Shown here piece by piece: positions 34,239 to 44,263 of a stretch of 64,000 nucleotides of DNA (position 1 is the stretch's first letter; the number at the start of each line of letters is the position of its first letter). The notes beneath the pieces are model-generated. The model had not been told where the DNA came from. It did no database searches and worked only from the letters and a program-made list of their open reading frames with translations. A program made the position numbers and the translations under genes. This DNA comes from Thauera sp. GDN1 (GTDB lineage: Bacteria; Pseudomonadota; Gammaproteobacteria; Burkholderiales; Rhodocyclaceae). Location of the stretch: the NCBI RefSeq assembly GCF_029223545.1, contig NZ_CP097870.1:3100001-3164000 (forward strand), read 5' to 3'.

Positions 34239-35519
34239 ATGCTGAATCGACGCGATTTCCTCAAATCGGCGGCGGTCGCCGCGGCCGGCACCGGCGCCCT
34301 CCCCGGCCTCATCGGCAACGCCATGGCCGCCACTGCGAAGGCGCGCCACCACGTCGTCATCGTCGGCGGCGGCTACGGCGGCGCCACCGCGGCCAAGTAC
34401 CTGCGCATGTGGGGCAAGGGCGCGGTGGACGTCACGCTGATCGAGCGCAACACCAGCTTCGTGTCCTGCCCGATCTCCAACCTCGTCATCGGCGGCGTCA
34501 AGCAGATCGAGGACATCACGGTCAGCTACGACAACCTGAAGTCGAAGTGGGGGGTGAAGCTGATCACCGACGAGGCGACCGCGATCGACCTCGACAAGAA
34601 GACCGTCACCACCGCCAAGCACGGGGCGATCGCTTGGGATCGCCTGATCCTGTCGCCCGGCATCGATCTGCTGCCCGGCCGCATCGGCGGACTGGAAGGC
34701 AACCAGGAACGCATCCCGCACGCGTGGAAGGCCGGGCCGCAGACCGTGCTGCTGCGCAAGCAGCTCGAGGCCATGCCCGACGGCGGCGTGTTCGCGATGC
34801 ACATCCCGCGCGCGCCCTACCGCTGCCCGCCCGGCCCCTACGAGCGCGCCTGCCTGGTCGCCAACTACCTGCGCGAAGCCAAGCCGAAGTCGAAGGTGCT
34901 GGTGCTCGATGCCAACGGCGAGATCCAGTCGAAGAAGGCCCTGTTCACCCAGGCCTTCGAGCGCTACGGTGCGCTGATCGAATACGTGCCCAACAGCGCG
35001 CTGCAGAGCGTGGACGCCACCACGCTGACCGCCGAGCTCGAGTTCGACTCGATCAAGGCCGACGTGCTGAACGTGATCCCGCCGATGCGTGCCGGCAACA
35101 TCGCGGCCACCACCGGCCTGCCGCTGGTCAACGACGCCTGGGTCGACGTCGACTGGCTGACGCTCGAGGCCAAGGGCCTGCCCGGCGTGCACGTCCTCGG
35201 CGACGCGCTGTTCCCCGCGCCGGCGATGCCGAAGTCGGGCCACATGGCGAACCAGCACGCCAAGGTGGCCGCGGCCGCGATCCTCAACCTGTTCGAAGGC
35301 CTGCCGCCCAACCCGACGCCGGTGGTCATGAACACCTGCTACAGCTTCGTGGACAGCAAGAACGTGATCCACGTCGCCTCGGTGCACCAGTTCGACGCCG
35401 CGAAGAAGCAGCCGATGCCGGTCGAGGGCGCGGGCGGGGTGTCGGCGATGGCCAACGACCTCGAAGGCAAGTCCGCGCTGGCCTGGGCGCGCAACATCTG
35501 GGCCGACATGCTGGCCTGA
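34239..35519 (+). CDS. fccB: Flavocytochrome c sulfide dehydrogenase flavoprotein
   Basis: A 426-residue Tat-exported FAD protein (MLNRRDFLKSAAVAAAG). The dinucleotide fold VVIVGGGYGGATAAKYL follows. Cys77 in NTSFVSCPISN corresponds to the Cys that binds FAD covalently in FccB. The redox cysteines are likely those in YRCPPGPYERAC and MNTCYSF. It oxidises sulfide and passes electrons to the small cytochrome encoded just before. ATG 34218, which overlaps the fccA stop as ATGA, is an alternative start giving seven more residues; 34239 has a GGAG at 9 bp and a tighter Tat signal. A terminator follows. Confidence 0.93.
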   Translation: MLNRRDFLKSAAVAAAGTGALPGLIGNAMAATAKARHHVVIVGGGYGGATAAKYLRMWGKGAVDVTLIERNTSFVSCPISNLVIGGVKQIEDITVSYDNLKSKWGVKLITDEATAIDLDKKTVTTAKHGAIAWDRLILSPGIDLLPGRIGGLEGNQERIPHAWKAGPQTVLLRKQLEAMPDGGVFAMHIPRAPYRCPPGPYERACLVANYLREAKPKSKVLVLDANGEIQSKKALFTQAFERYGALIEYVPNSALQSVDATTLTAELEFDSIKADVLNVIPPMRAGNIAATTGLPLVNDAWVDVDWLTLEAKGLPGVHVLGDALFPAPAMPKSGHMANQHAKVAAAAILNLFEGLPPNPTPVVMNTCYSFVDSKNVIHVASVHQFDAAKKQPMPVEGAGGVSAMANDLEGKSALAWARNIWADMLA

Positions 35520-35540
35520 TCCGCATCGCCAGGCCATGAA

Positions 35541-35565
35541 AAACGGGGTCCTTGCGACCCCGTTT
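35541..35565 (+). terminator. Terminator of fccAB
   Basis: The stem AAACGGGGTC / GACCCCGTTT with loop CTTGC is followed by CCCTTTC. It sits between fccB and the convergent cytochrome c4 gene and may serve both. Confidence 0.88.
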
Positions 35566-35617
35566 CCCTTTCTTCCCGCGGGACATGCCCCACGAGTCGA
35601 TGCGGTCGAAGCTGCCG

Positions 35618-36238
35618 TCAGTCGAGCGTGCTGATGTAGAGCGCGACCGCCTTGACCTCGAGCTCGGAGAGCTTGGAGGCGATCGAGTGCATGATCTCGT
35701 TGTCGTTGGTGCGCGCGCGGGTGTTGAAGGACTTCAGCTGCGCCTCGATGTAGCGCGGCACCTGCCCGGCCAGGCGCGGCAACTGCTCGGTACCGAGGCC
35801 CTTGTCGCCATGACAGCCGGCGCAGGCCGCCACACCCGAATACTCGTTGCCGCGATGGAAGACGAAACGGCCGACTGCGGCCAGCTCCGCGTCGCGCGCC
35901 TCGCGCGGCTTGGTGGGCTTCTGCTCGAAATAGACGCCGAGTGCGACCATCTCCTCCGGAGTCAGGTCCTGCGCCATGCCGTTCATGGTGTCGCTCTTGC
36001 GCCGGCCAGACTTGAAGTCCCCGAGCTGCTTGGCGATGTACTGATGATGCTGCCCGGCCAGGCGCGGATACAGCGGCGACGAGCTGTCGCCGTCCGGCCC
36101 GTGACACAGCGCACAGCGCCCGCCGCTGATCTCGGCAGCGCGTGCCAGATCGACCTTCGGCAGTTCCGCCGCGGCGGCAACCAGGGGCAGGCCGAAGCCC
36201 GCCGCACACAGCAGGATCAGTCTGTTCCAAGCCTTCAT
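35618..36238 (-). CDS. Diheme cytochrome c4
   Basis: A 206-residue periplasmic protein of two similar cytochrome c domains. The signal peptide ends near residue 24 (VAAAA-ELP). Heme motifs are CALCH (42-46) and CAGCH (139-143). Each domain repeats PRLAGQ...YI..QL..F and a following M residue for heme ligation (TMNGMAQDL, IMHSIA). Cytochrome c4 is a known electron donor to cbb3 oxidases in several beta- and gammaproteobacteria. Next to fccAB and near sox, it is a likely link between sulfur oxidation and the oxidase in this window. It is monocistronic, converging on fccB. Confidence 0.93.
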   Translation of the reverse strand: MKAWNRLILLCAAGFGLPLVAAAAELPKVDLARAAEISGGRCALCHGPDGDSSSPLYPRLAGQHHQYIAKQLGDFKSGRRKSDTMNGMAQDLTPEEMVALGVYFEQKPTKPREARDAELAAVGRFVFHRGNEYSGVAACAGCHGDKGLGTEQLPRLAGQVPRYIEAQLKSFNTRARTNDNEIMHSIASKLSELEVKAVALYISTLD

Positions 36239-36378
36239 CTACACCTCCCGTTCGCGCTGGCGCGTATCGTCAATCGTCATCACCCAGCGCGGGATTATAG
36301 GAATCCTCGCCTGGCCTGAACAGGATCCAGCCTCGGGCGACGACCCCGCGCACACCGTCGGTGCGCGCGCGCAGCCGC

Positions 36379-36813
36379 TCAGCCCCCGTCCGCCCAGCCG
36401 AGCTCCAGCACCCAGGGCGGATCGCCCGCCTCCAGCGCGGCCCGGACATAGGCCACCGTATCCGCCGGCAACGCGCGGCGATCGTGCCACTCCAGACGGT
36501 CGCACTTGGCGGGCTCGAGGATGCGCGGCTCGCCCGCGAAGCGTTCGGCACGGACGAAGAAGTCGATGCGATTGGTATCCGACCGCCGATGCACGACGCC
36601 CATGAACACCAGGTCCGACGACTCCACCTCCAGCCCCGTTTCCTCGCGCAGTTCGCGCCGCGCCGCCATCCGCACCGATTCGCCCGGTTCCACATGCCCG
36701 CCCGGCAGGCTGTACAGCCCGTCGAAGAAGCCGGTGCCCGCCCGCCGCATCAACAGCAGCCGGCCGTCGCGCTCGCACAGCACATGCACGCCGGTCGGGA
36801 TGCCGACATGCAT
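36379..36813 (-). CDS. Nudix hydrolase
   Basis: A 144-residue Nudix enzyme. The Nudix box GX5EX7REUXEEXGU is complete at residues 39-61 (GHVEPGESV...RELREETGL). It hydrolyses a nucleoside diphosphate derivative; which one is not evident. The start ATG 36813 overlaps the dut stop codon by one base (TGATG), so it is translationally coupled to dUTPase. This suggests a shared nucleotide-sanitising role. The C-terminal part (LEPAKCDRLEWHDRRALP) matches MutT/NUDT-like proteins. Confidence 0.9.
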   Translation of the reverse strand: MHVGIPTGVHVLCERDGRLLLMRRAGTGFFDGLYSLPGGHVEPGESVRMAARRELREETGLEVESSDLVFMGVVHRRSDTNRIDFFVRAERFAGEPRILEPAKCDRLEWHDRRALPADTVAYVRAALEAGDPPWVLELGWADGG

Positions 36814-37262
36814 CAGTGCTTGCCCGTGCTGCCGAACCCGTCCGCACCGCGCGTGCTCGCGTCGAAGCTGTCCACGAGGTTGAAGCCGACCTGCAGCACC
36901 GGCACCACCACCAGTTGCGCGATGCGCTCCATCGGCTGGATGGTGAAGCTCGCCCGCCCCCGGTTCCACACCGACACGAAGATCTGGCCCTGGTAGTCGG
37001 AGTCGATCAGGCCGACCAGATTGCCCAGCACGATGCCATGCTTGTGGCCCAGACCCGAGCGCGGGAGCACCATCGCCGCCAGCCCGGGGTCGGCCAGATG
37101 GATGGCCAGGCCGCTCGGGATCAGCGTGGTCTCGCCAGGGTGAAGCGTGATCGGTCCCGGCAGGCAGGCGCGCAGGTCCAGCCCGGCAGCGCCCTCGGTG
37201 GCATAGGCCGGCGGATGGGTCTTCAGGCGCTCGTCGAGCAGCCTGACGTCGATTCGGTGCAT
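36813..37262 (-). CDS. dut: dUTP diphosphatase
   Basis: A 149-residue trimeric dUTPase. It hydrolyses dUTP to dUMP and pyrophosphate. The five family motifs are present: [41 protein letters not shown] and the C-terminal [11 protein letters not shown] arm. The start is [13 protein letters not shown] at 37262. It lies 88 bp after coaBC on the same strand, the common coaBC-dut order, and overlaps the Nudix gene. Confidence 0.96.
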   Translation of the reverse strand: MHRIDVRLLDERLKTHPPAYATEGAAGLDLRACLPGPITLHPGETTLIPSGLAIHLADPGLAAMVLPRSGLGHKHGIVLGNLVGLIDSDYQGQIFVSVWNRGRASFTIQPMERIAQLVVVPVLQVGFNLVDSFDASTRGADGFGSTGKH

Positions 37263-37350
37263 CTCGGTTCTCCCCGTGCGCCCGCCGCATGGCAGCGGCG
37301 GACGACATCATTGCGTTTCGTCCTCGTGCGGCCGGCGCGAATACCGCCGC

Positions 37351-38538
37351 TCAATCGCCCAGCAGCCGCGCCAGGTGGGCGACGATGCCCTGCGCGACCT
37401 CGGCCTTGGGCGCGCGCGGCAAGGGATGGCGACCGGCATCGTCGTACAGGATCACGGTGTTGTCGTCGCCGCCCATGCCGTCGCTGACCAGGTTGCCGAC
37501 CAGCATGGGCAGGCGCTTGTTGCGCCGCTTGCCCTCGGCATAGGCATCGAGATCGCGGCTTTCCGCGGCGAAGCCGACGCAGAAGGGCGCGTCTTCGCGC
37601 GCAGCCACCTCGGCCAGGATGTCCGGATTGGGCGTCAGCGACAGGGTCAGCGTACCCGCGGATTTTTTCAGCTTGTGTTCCGCCGCTTCCAGCGGTCGGT
37701 AATCGGCCACCGCCGCCACGCCGATGAACACCTGCGCGCCGGGCAGCGCGTCGAGCACCGCCGCACGCATCTGCAGCGCGCTCGCGACCGGCACGCAGCG
37801 CACGTCCGCCGGCACCGGCAGGCTCACCGGCCCGCTGACCAGCACCACCTCCGCCCCGGCCTGCGCGCAGGCCCGCGCCAGCGCATAGCCCATCTTGCCC
37901 GAGCTGATGTTGGTGATGCCGCGCACCGGGTCGATCGCCTCGAAGGTCGGCCCCGCGGTCATCACCACCTTGCGCCCGGCGAGCAGCTTGGGCACGAAGA
38001 AGCCCTCCAGCCGCTCGAGCAGCTCTTCCGGCTCGAGCATGCGCCCCATGCCGACCTCGCCGCAGGCCTGGTCGCCGGCGGCCGGGCCGAACACCGTGAC
38101 GCCGTCCGCGCGGATCAGCCCGAGGTTGCGCTGCGTCGGCGGCGCCTCCCACATCTGGCGGTTCATCGCCGGCGCCACGATCAGCGGCACGTCGCGCGCG
38201 AGGCACAGCGTGCTCAGCAGGTCGTCCGCCCGCCCCTGCGCCAGGCGGGCGAGGAAATCGGCGGTGGCCGGCGCGACCAGGATGGCGTCGGCGTCACGCC
38301 CGAGGTCGATGTGCGCCATGTTGTTCGGCATGCGCGCATCCCACAGGTCGGTCCACACGGTGTTGCCCGACAGCGCCTGGAAGGTGACCGGCGTGATGAA
38401 GCGCGCACCGCCCTCGCTCAGCACCACATGCACGTCGGCGCCGGCCTTGACCAGCAGGCGGACCAGCTCCGCCGCCTTGTAGGCCGCGATGCCGCCACTG
38501 ACTCCGAGAACAATCCTGCGACCCTTCAACACGCTCAT
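37351..38538 (-). CDS. coaBC: Bifunctional phosphopantothenoylcysteine decarboxylase/synthase
   Basis: A 395-residue two-domain enzyme of coenzyme A synthesis. The N-terminal CoaC flavoprotein domain has GVSGGIAAYKAAEL and the PAMNRQMW substrate motif. The C-terminal CoaB domain (from about residue 185) has AGPTFEAIDPVRGITNISSGKMGYALA and NKRLPMLVGN. The start chosen is ATG 38538 (MSVLKGRRIVLGVSGG); GTG 38547 in frame is possible. It is divergent from radC and upstream of dut, the usual order in proteobacteria. Confidence 0.96.
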   Translation of the reverse strand: MSVLKGRRIVLGVSGGIAAYKAAELVRLLVKAGADVHVVLSEGGARFITPVTFQALSGNTVWTDLWDARMPNNMAHIDLGRDADAILVAPATADFLARLAQGRADDLLSTLCLARDVPLIVAPAMNRQMWEAPPTQRNLGLIRADGVTVFGPAAGDQACGEVGMGRMLEPEELLERLEGFFVPKLLAGRKVVMTAGPTFEAIDPVRGITNISSGKMGYALARACAQAGAEVVLVSGPVSLPVPADVRCVPVASALQMRAAVLDALPGAQVFIGVAAVADYRPLEAAEHKLKKSAGTLTLSLTPNPDILAEVAAREDAPFCVGFAAESRDLDAYAEGKRRNKRLPMLVGNLVSDGMGGDDNTVILYDDAGRHPLPRAPKAEVAQGIVAHLARLLGD

Positions 38539-38614
38539 GACAATCACTTATACTCGGCAGATGATGCCATTCAAATAAAAGCGCGCACTGCGCGCGCGAG
38601 GAGCCCTGCACATC

Positions 38615-39292
38615 ATGGCGATCACCGACTGGCCGGCGGACGAGCGTCCGCGCGAGAAACTGCTTACACGCGGCGCGGCCGCACTTTCGGACGCGGAGCT
38701 GCTGGCGATCTTCCTGCGCGTCGGCATCCGCGGCCACAGCGCGGTCGATCTGGCACGCGCCCTGCTGTCACGCTTCGGCAGCCTGACCCACATGTGCAAC
38801 GCCGGCGCGGACGACTTCGCCGCCGTCCCCGGCATGGGACCGGCCAAGTATGCCCAACTGCAGGCGGTCATGGAACTGTCGCGGCGCGCACTGCGCGAGA
38901 CCCTGCAGGAGCGGCCGCTGTTCGATGCGCCCCAGGTCGTGCGCGACTGGCTGCGCCTGCACCTCGGCCACCTGCCGCACGAGACCTTCTGCGTGCTGCT
39001 GCTCGATGCCCGTCACTGCCTGATCGCAGCTGAGGATCTGTTCCGCGGCACGCTCACGCAGACCTCGGTCTATCCGCGCGAGGTGGTCAAGCTCGCCCTC
39101 GCTCACAACGCCGCAGCGGTGATCTTCGCCCACAACCACCCCTCGGGCGCCGCGGAGCCGAGCACCGCCGACGAGATGCTCACCCGCGCCCTGAAGGACG
39201 CGCTCAACCTTGTAGACGTGCGCGTACTCGACCACTTCGTGGTGCCGGCACACGGCTCTCCGGTATCATTCGCAGAACGCGGACTGCTTTGA
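38615..39292 (+). CDS. radC: RadC family JAMM/MPN-domain protein
   Basis: A 225-residue protein with an N-terminal helix-hairpin-helix part ([15 protein letters not shown] near residues 68-82) and a C-terminal JAMM/MPN domain with the zinc motif [14 protein letters not shown]. The biochemical role of RadC remains unclear; the old DNA repair assignment came from an unrelated mutation. The start follows GAGGAGCCCTGCACATC. It is divergent from coaBC. TATACT at 38549-38554 may be the -10 element. It is followed by ribosomal genes rpmB and rpmG, a conserved order in proteobacteria. Confidence 0.93.
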   Translation: MAITDWPADERPREKLLTRGAAALSDAELLAIFLRVGIRGHSAVDLARALLSRFGSLTHMCNAGADDFAAVPGMGPAKYAQLQAVMELSRRALRETLQERPLFDAPQVVRDWLRLHLGHLPHETFCVLLLDARHCLIAAEDLFRGTLTQTSVYPREVVKLALAHNAAAVIFAHNHPSGAAEPSTADEMLTRALKDALNLVDVRVLDHFVVPAHGSPVSFAERGLL

Positions 39293-39408
39293 AGCACCGC
39301 CGCCGGCCATCGGCCCGACGCGCGAATCGGAGCGCGGGGCTTGCCATGGGCCGGACTCATGCATTATCCTCTTCCGTTTTCCGCAATCAGAATTCCCTGG
39401 AGCATCGT

Positions 39409-39645
39409 ATGGCTCGCGTCTGCCAAGTGACCGGTAAAGCACCGATGGTGGGAAATAATGTTTCCCACGCAAACAACAAGACCAAGCGTCGTTTCCTGCC
39501 CAACCTGCAGAGCCGCCGCTTCTGGAGCGAAGGCGAGAACCGCTGGATCCGCCTGCGCGTGTCCAACGCCGGTCTGCGCACGATCGACAAGAAAGGCATC
39601 GACGTCGTCCTTGCCGAGCTTCGCGCCCGCGGCGAGAAGCTGTAA
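39409..39645 (+). CDS. rpmB: 50S ribosomal protein L28
   Basis: A 78-residue ribosomal protein with the typical start [29 protein letters not shown] and [18 protein letters not shown]. It lies 25 bp upstream of rpmG in the usual rpmBG operon. The start follows CCTGGAGCATCGT. The zinc-type cysteines are reduced to one (Cys5), as common in proteobacteria. Confidence 0.97.
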   Translation: MARVCQVTGKAPMVGNNVSHANNKTKRRFLPNLQSRRFWSEGENRWIRLRVSNAGLRTIDKKGIDVVLAELRARGEKL

Positions 39646-39670
39646 GCAACCGCACTGAACGGAGAACGCC

Positions 39671-39838
39671 ATGGCCAAGGGCATTCGCGAAAAGATCAAG
39701 CTGGAGTCGACCGCAGGCACGGGTCACTTCTACACCACCTCGAAGAACAAGCGCACCACGCCTGAAAAGCTCGAGTTCAACAAGTACGATCCGGTCGCGC
39801 GCAAGCACGTGCCGTACAAGGAAGTCAAGCTGAAGTAA
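39671..39838 (+). CDS. rpmG: 50S ribosomal protein L33
   Basis: A 55-residue basic protein starting [20 protein letters not shown] and ending in [10 protein letters not shown]. This is the zinc-free (C-) form of L33, since none of the four cysteines of the zinc form is present. The start is 8 bp after GGAG. It is the second gene of rpmBG and is followed by a structured region. Confidence 0.96.
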   Translation: MAKGIREKIKLESTAGTGHFYTTSKNKRTTPEKLEFNKYDPVARKHVPYKEVKLK

Positions 39839-39867
39839 TCCTGCCGGTCCGGAACCCGAGTCCGGTC

Positions 39868-39890
39868 ACTGGCTGCGACGAGCAGCCAGT
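39868..39890 (+). other. Hairpin downstream of rpmG
   Basis: A perfect 9 bp stem ACTGGCTGC / GCAGCCAGT with loop GACGA lies 29 bp after the rpmG stop. It has no T-tract and is likely a 3' UTR structure. Confidence 0.5.
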
Positions 39891-39945
39891 CAAGCAGGCA
39901 AGGCGCATGTCCTGGTGCGAATCCGGGGCAGAGTGCAGCAGCAAT

Positions 39946-40001
39946 GCTCCAGAAAACGAGAAGGCCATCAGTTCGCTGATGGCCTTCTCGTTTTCTGGAG
40001 C
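39946..40001. terminator. Long perfect inverted repeat with UUCG loop (bidirectional terminator)
   Basis: A 26 bp perfect stem closes on the tetraloop TTCG (39972-39975). The stem contains GAAAACGAG / CTCGTTTTC, so the A-tract and T-tract of a standard terminator are part of it. It lies between rpmG (plus) and cspA (minus) and can end both transcripts. It is much longer than the other terminators here. Confidence 0.85.
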
Positions 40002-40075
40002 CCGATGTGCCTGGAGCACCCTTCTTCACCGTCGCGTGCCGGAGCCGGCGACGCGACGGTCCGCACCGATGGACG

Positions 40076-40279
40076 TCAGGCGCGCTGGATGTTCGAGGCC
40101 TGCTTGCCCTTGGGACCCTGGGTCACCTCGAAGGAGACCTTCTCGCCTTCCTTCAGGCTCTTGAACCCGCTCATGTTGATGGCGGAGAAATGTGCGAACA
40201 GGTCCTCGCTTCCATCATCGGGCGTGATGAAACCGAATCCCTTGGAATCGTTGAACCACTTCACGGTACCAGTTGCCAT
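40076..40279 (-). CDS. Cold-shock protein, CspA family
   Basis: A 67-residue single cold-shock domain with RNP1-like KGFGFI and RNP2-like DLFAHFS. It binds single-stranded nucleic acid and acts as an RNA chaperone. The start [11 protein letters not shown] at 40279 is family-typical; an in-frame ATG six codons upstream is less likely. A predicted promoter places its 5' UTR at about 127 nt, a length common in cold-regulated csp mRNAs. Confidence 0.95.
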   Translation of the reverse strand: MATGTVKWFNDSKGFGFITPDDGSEDLFAHFSAINMSGFKSLKEGEKVSFEVTQGPKGKQASNIQRA

Positions 40280-40412
40280 ATTGCTTGGATCCTTCAAGGT
40301 TGCTTGTTACGCCGCGACAGGGACACTGCCGCAGTGGCTGTGGGCGCTGACCGGGACATGGACCACCTCCGGTAACCCCTCGGGATCAAGCTCGAGCCGG
40401 CGCACGCCCTAG

Positions 40413-40441
40413 CTTTTACGCATTCGCCGATGCAGCGTCAA
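40413..40441 (-). promoter_or_regulatory. Predicted cspA-type promoter
   Basis: On the minus strand TTGACG (40441-40436) and TAAAAG (40418-40413) are 17 bp apart. The start would be near 40406, leaving an untranslated leader of about 127 nt before the cold-shock gene. The rest of the 389 bp cspA-clpS region shows no gene. Confidence 0.6.
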
Positions 40442-40634
40442 CGACCTTTTTGCGCGCGTTCTTGGCGCACCGCAACACCCGAAGCACATAAAAAGCCACC
40501 CACTTTTCCACAATCCCGCCAGCCGCGCGGACTCCGGCCTTTTCTGCAGCGCACGAAGCGCAAACCCATACCGAGTGGCACATTTGCACGTCGATGCACG
40601 CGCAAACGGCGCTTCCGGCCCGCTCCACGGTGTG

Positions 40635-40662
40635 TTGCACTATGCTTCGACTTCATTAGAAT
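40635..40662 (+). promoter_or_regulatory. Predicted clpS promoter
   Basis: TTGCAC (40635-40640) and TAGAAT (40657-40662) are 16 bp apart. The predicted start is at or next to the clpS ATG (40669), and no Shine-Dalgarno sequence lies before that ATG, so the mRNA may be leaderless. Confidence 0.5.
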
Positions 40663-40668
40663 GATTTT

Positions 40669-40977
40669 ATGGGCACCAGAAAACAAGACGATCTGGTACT
40701 GGAAGCACAGCGGACACGCACCCGGCCGCCACCCCTGTACAAGGTCCTGCTATTGAACGACGACTACACACCGATGGATTTCGTGATCGTCGTGCTGCAG
40801 AAATATTTCGGCATGGACCGCGAACGTGCCACGCGGGTCATGCTCCAAGTCCACAGAGAGGGCATGGGGGTATGCGGCGTCTTTCCCAGGGACATCGCCA
40901 CGACCAAGGTTGAGCAGGTCACCTCGTTTGCTCGTCAGCATCAACATCCGCTGGCATGCGTGATGGAGGAAAACTGA
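40669..40977 (+). CDS. clpS: ATP-dependent Clp protease adaptor ClpS
   Basis: A 102-residue adaptor that brings N-degron substrates to ClpA. The substrate-pocket motif [17 protein letters not shown] and later [22 protein letters not shown] are family hallmarks. The clpA start follows the stop codon with no gap. No ribosome binding site is seen before the ATG. The length is normal. Confidence 0.96.
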   Translation: MGTRKQDDLVLEAQRTRTRPPPLYKVLLLNDDYTPMDFVIVVLQKYFGMDRERATRVMLQVHREGMGVCGVFPRDIATTKVEQVTSFARQHQHPLACVMEEN

Positions 40978-43251
<2,274 letters not shown>

Positions 43252-43286
43252 TCGACCGTCGCCGGACGGCTTCCGGCGCACACGGG

Positions 43287-43323
43287 AAACGGCATGTCCG
43301 CAAGACGGGACATGCCGTTTTTC
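43287..43323 (+). terminator. Terminator of clpSA
   Basis: The stem AAACGGCATGTCC / GGACATGCCGTTT with loop GCAAGACG is followed by TTTC. It lies 36 bp after the clpA stop codon. Confidence 0.92.
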
Positions 43324-43438
43324 ATTGCGGCCACGCGTCCGCCGGCTCACCCGCCGTGGGCGCGCCGGCGGCGCGGTCGTTTATCATGCCGCCTCCCGCG
43401 CCGCCCTTACGGCGCATCAAGTTCATCGAGGAGACGCC

Positions 43439-43918
43439 ATGACCATCCAGACCGCCGACCTGTGCGACGCTCATGAAGACAAACTCGCCGTCGTCGCCCC
43501 CATGTTCGCCAGCTACGGCGGACGCCCGGCCTTCGGCGGGCCGATCTCGACGCTGAAAATCTTCGAGGACAACTCCTTCGTGCGCAAGGCGCTGGAAAGC
43601 GCCGGCAGGGGCCGTGTGCTGGTGATCGACGGCGGCGCCTCGATGCGCTGCGCCCTGGTCGGCGACCAGCTCGCCGAGCTCGCCGTCAGGAACGGCTGGG
43701 CCGGCATCGTCGTCTACGGCTGCATCCGCGACTCGAAGGCGATCGGCGAGATGGACCTCGGCGTGTTCGCGCTCGGGACCCACCCGAAGAAGACGGTCAA
43801 GCGCAACGTCGGCGAGGTCGACGTGCCGCTCGCCTTCGGTGGCGTCACCTTCCACCCCGGCCACTACCTCTATGCCGACGAGGATGGCGTGGTGGTGAGT
43901 GCGACAGCCCTGCTCTGA
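43439..43918 (+). CDS. rraA: RraA family protein (RNase E regulator-like)
   Basis: A 159-residue protein of the RraA fold. Family sequences include [70 protein letters not shown] and [21 protein letters not shown]. coli RraA binds and inhibits RNase E. Related proteins are 4-hydroxy-4-methyl-2-oxoglutarate aldolases, and the residues needed for both overlap, so either activity is possible. The start ATG 43439 follows GAGGAGACGCC. It stands alone between clpA and the aceA regulatory region. Confidence 0.9.
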   Translation: MTIQTADLCDAHEDKLAVVAPMFASYGGRPAFGGPISTLKIFEDNSFVRKALESAGRGRVLVIDGGASMRCALVGDQLAELAVRNGWAGIVVYGCIRDSKAIGEMDLGVFALGTHPKKTVKRNVGEVDVPLAFGGVTFHPGHYLYADEDGVVVSATALL

Positions 43919-44087
43919 CGAGCCACCGGCATCCCGCCGCACCGATTCACTGCCCGCGGCGGGAGGCCCAAGCACGGCAGCCCATGTCCAGGTGCAATGC
44001 AGCACACCCGCGACCCGATGTCGTTTCACAAAGCTCGATCGCGTTTCGCATCACAAAAACAAGAACGCAAGCCATTGTTTTAACGTC

Positions 44088-44117
44088 ATAAGATTTTTTC
44101 TTATATCTTATATAAGA
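44088..44117 (+). promoter_or_regulatory. Operator array upstream of isocitrate lyase
   Basis: Four copies of the half-site TCTTAT/ATAAGA occur within 30 bp: ATAAGA (44088-44093), TCTTAT (44099-44104), TCTTAT (44106-44111) and ATAAGA (44112-44117). The last two form the perfect palindrome TCTTATATAAGA. The array is AT-rich in an otherwise GC-rich region and probably overlaps the promoter (TTGTTT at 44075). The rest of the 345 bp gap between rraA and aceA holds no gene. Confidence 0.6.
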
Positions 44118-44263
44118 CATCTTGCTGCTATGCGGAATGCCCCCTATACTTCCTTCCCATCTGCAGCGCCTTTCTCCCTCGAAGAAGCTGCAGCGGAACA
44201 CCGCGACGGACGCCTGAGCCAGCCGCGATGGTTGACACCCTTCTGCATTGAAAAGGACGAATC

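Noticed and set aside
36239..36847. Arg-rich minus-strand frame over the Nudix and dut genes
   Set aside because: The Nudix and dut frames are certain and use the other phases. This frame is a shadow.
39825..40029. Short frames on both strands across the rpmG-cspA hairpin
   Set aside because: They contain the inverted repeat, so both strands encode nearly the same peptide. They have no start signals.
40416..40640. A 74-residue minus-strand frame upstream of the cold-shock gene
   Set aside because: It overlaps the predicted cspA promoter, is Cys-rich without pattern and has no ribosome binding site.
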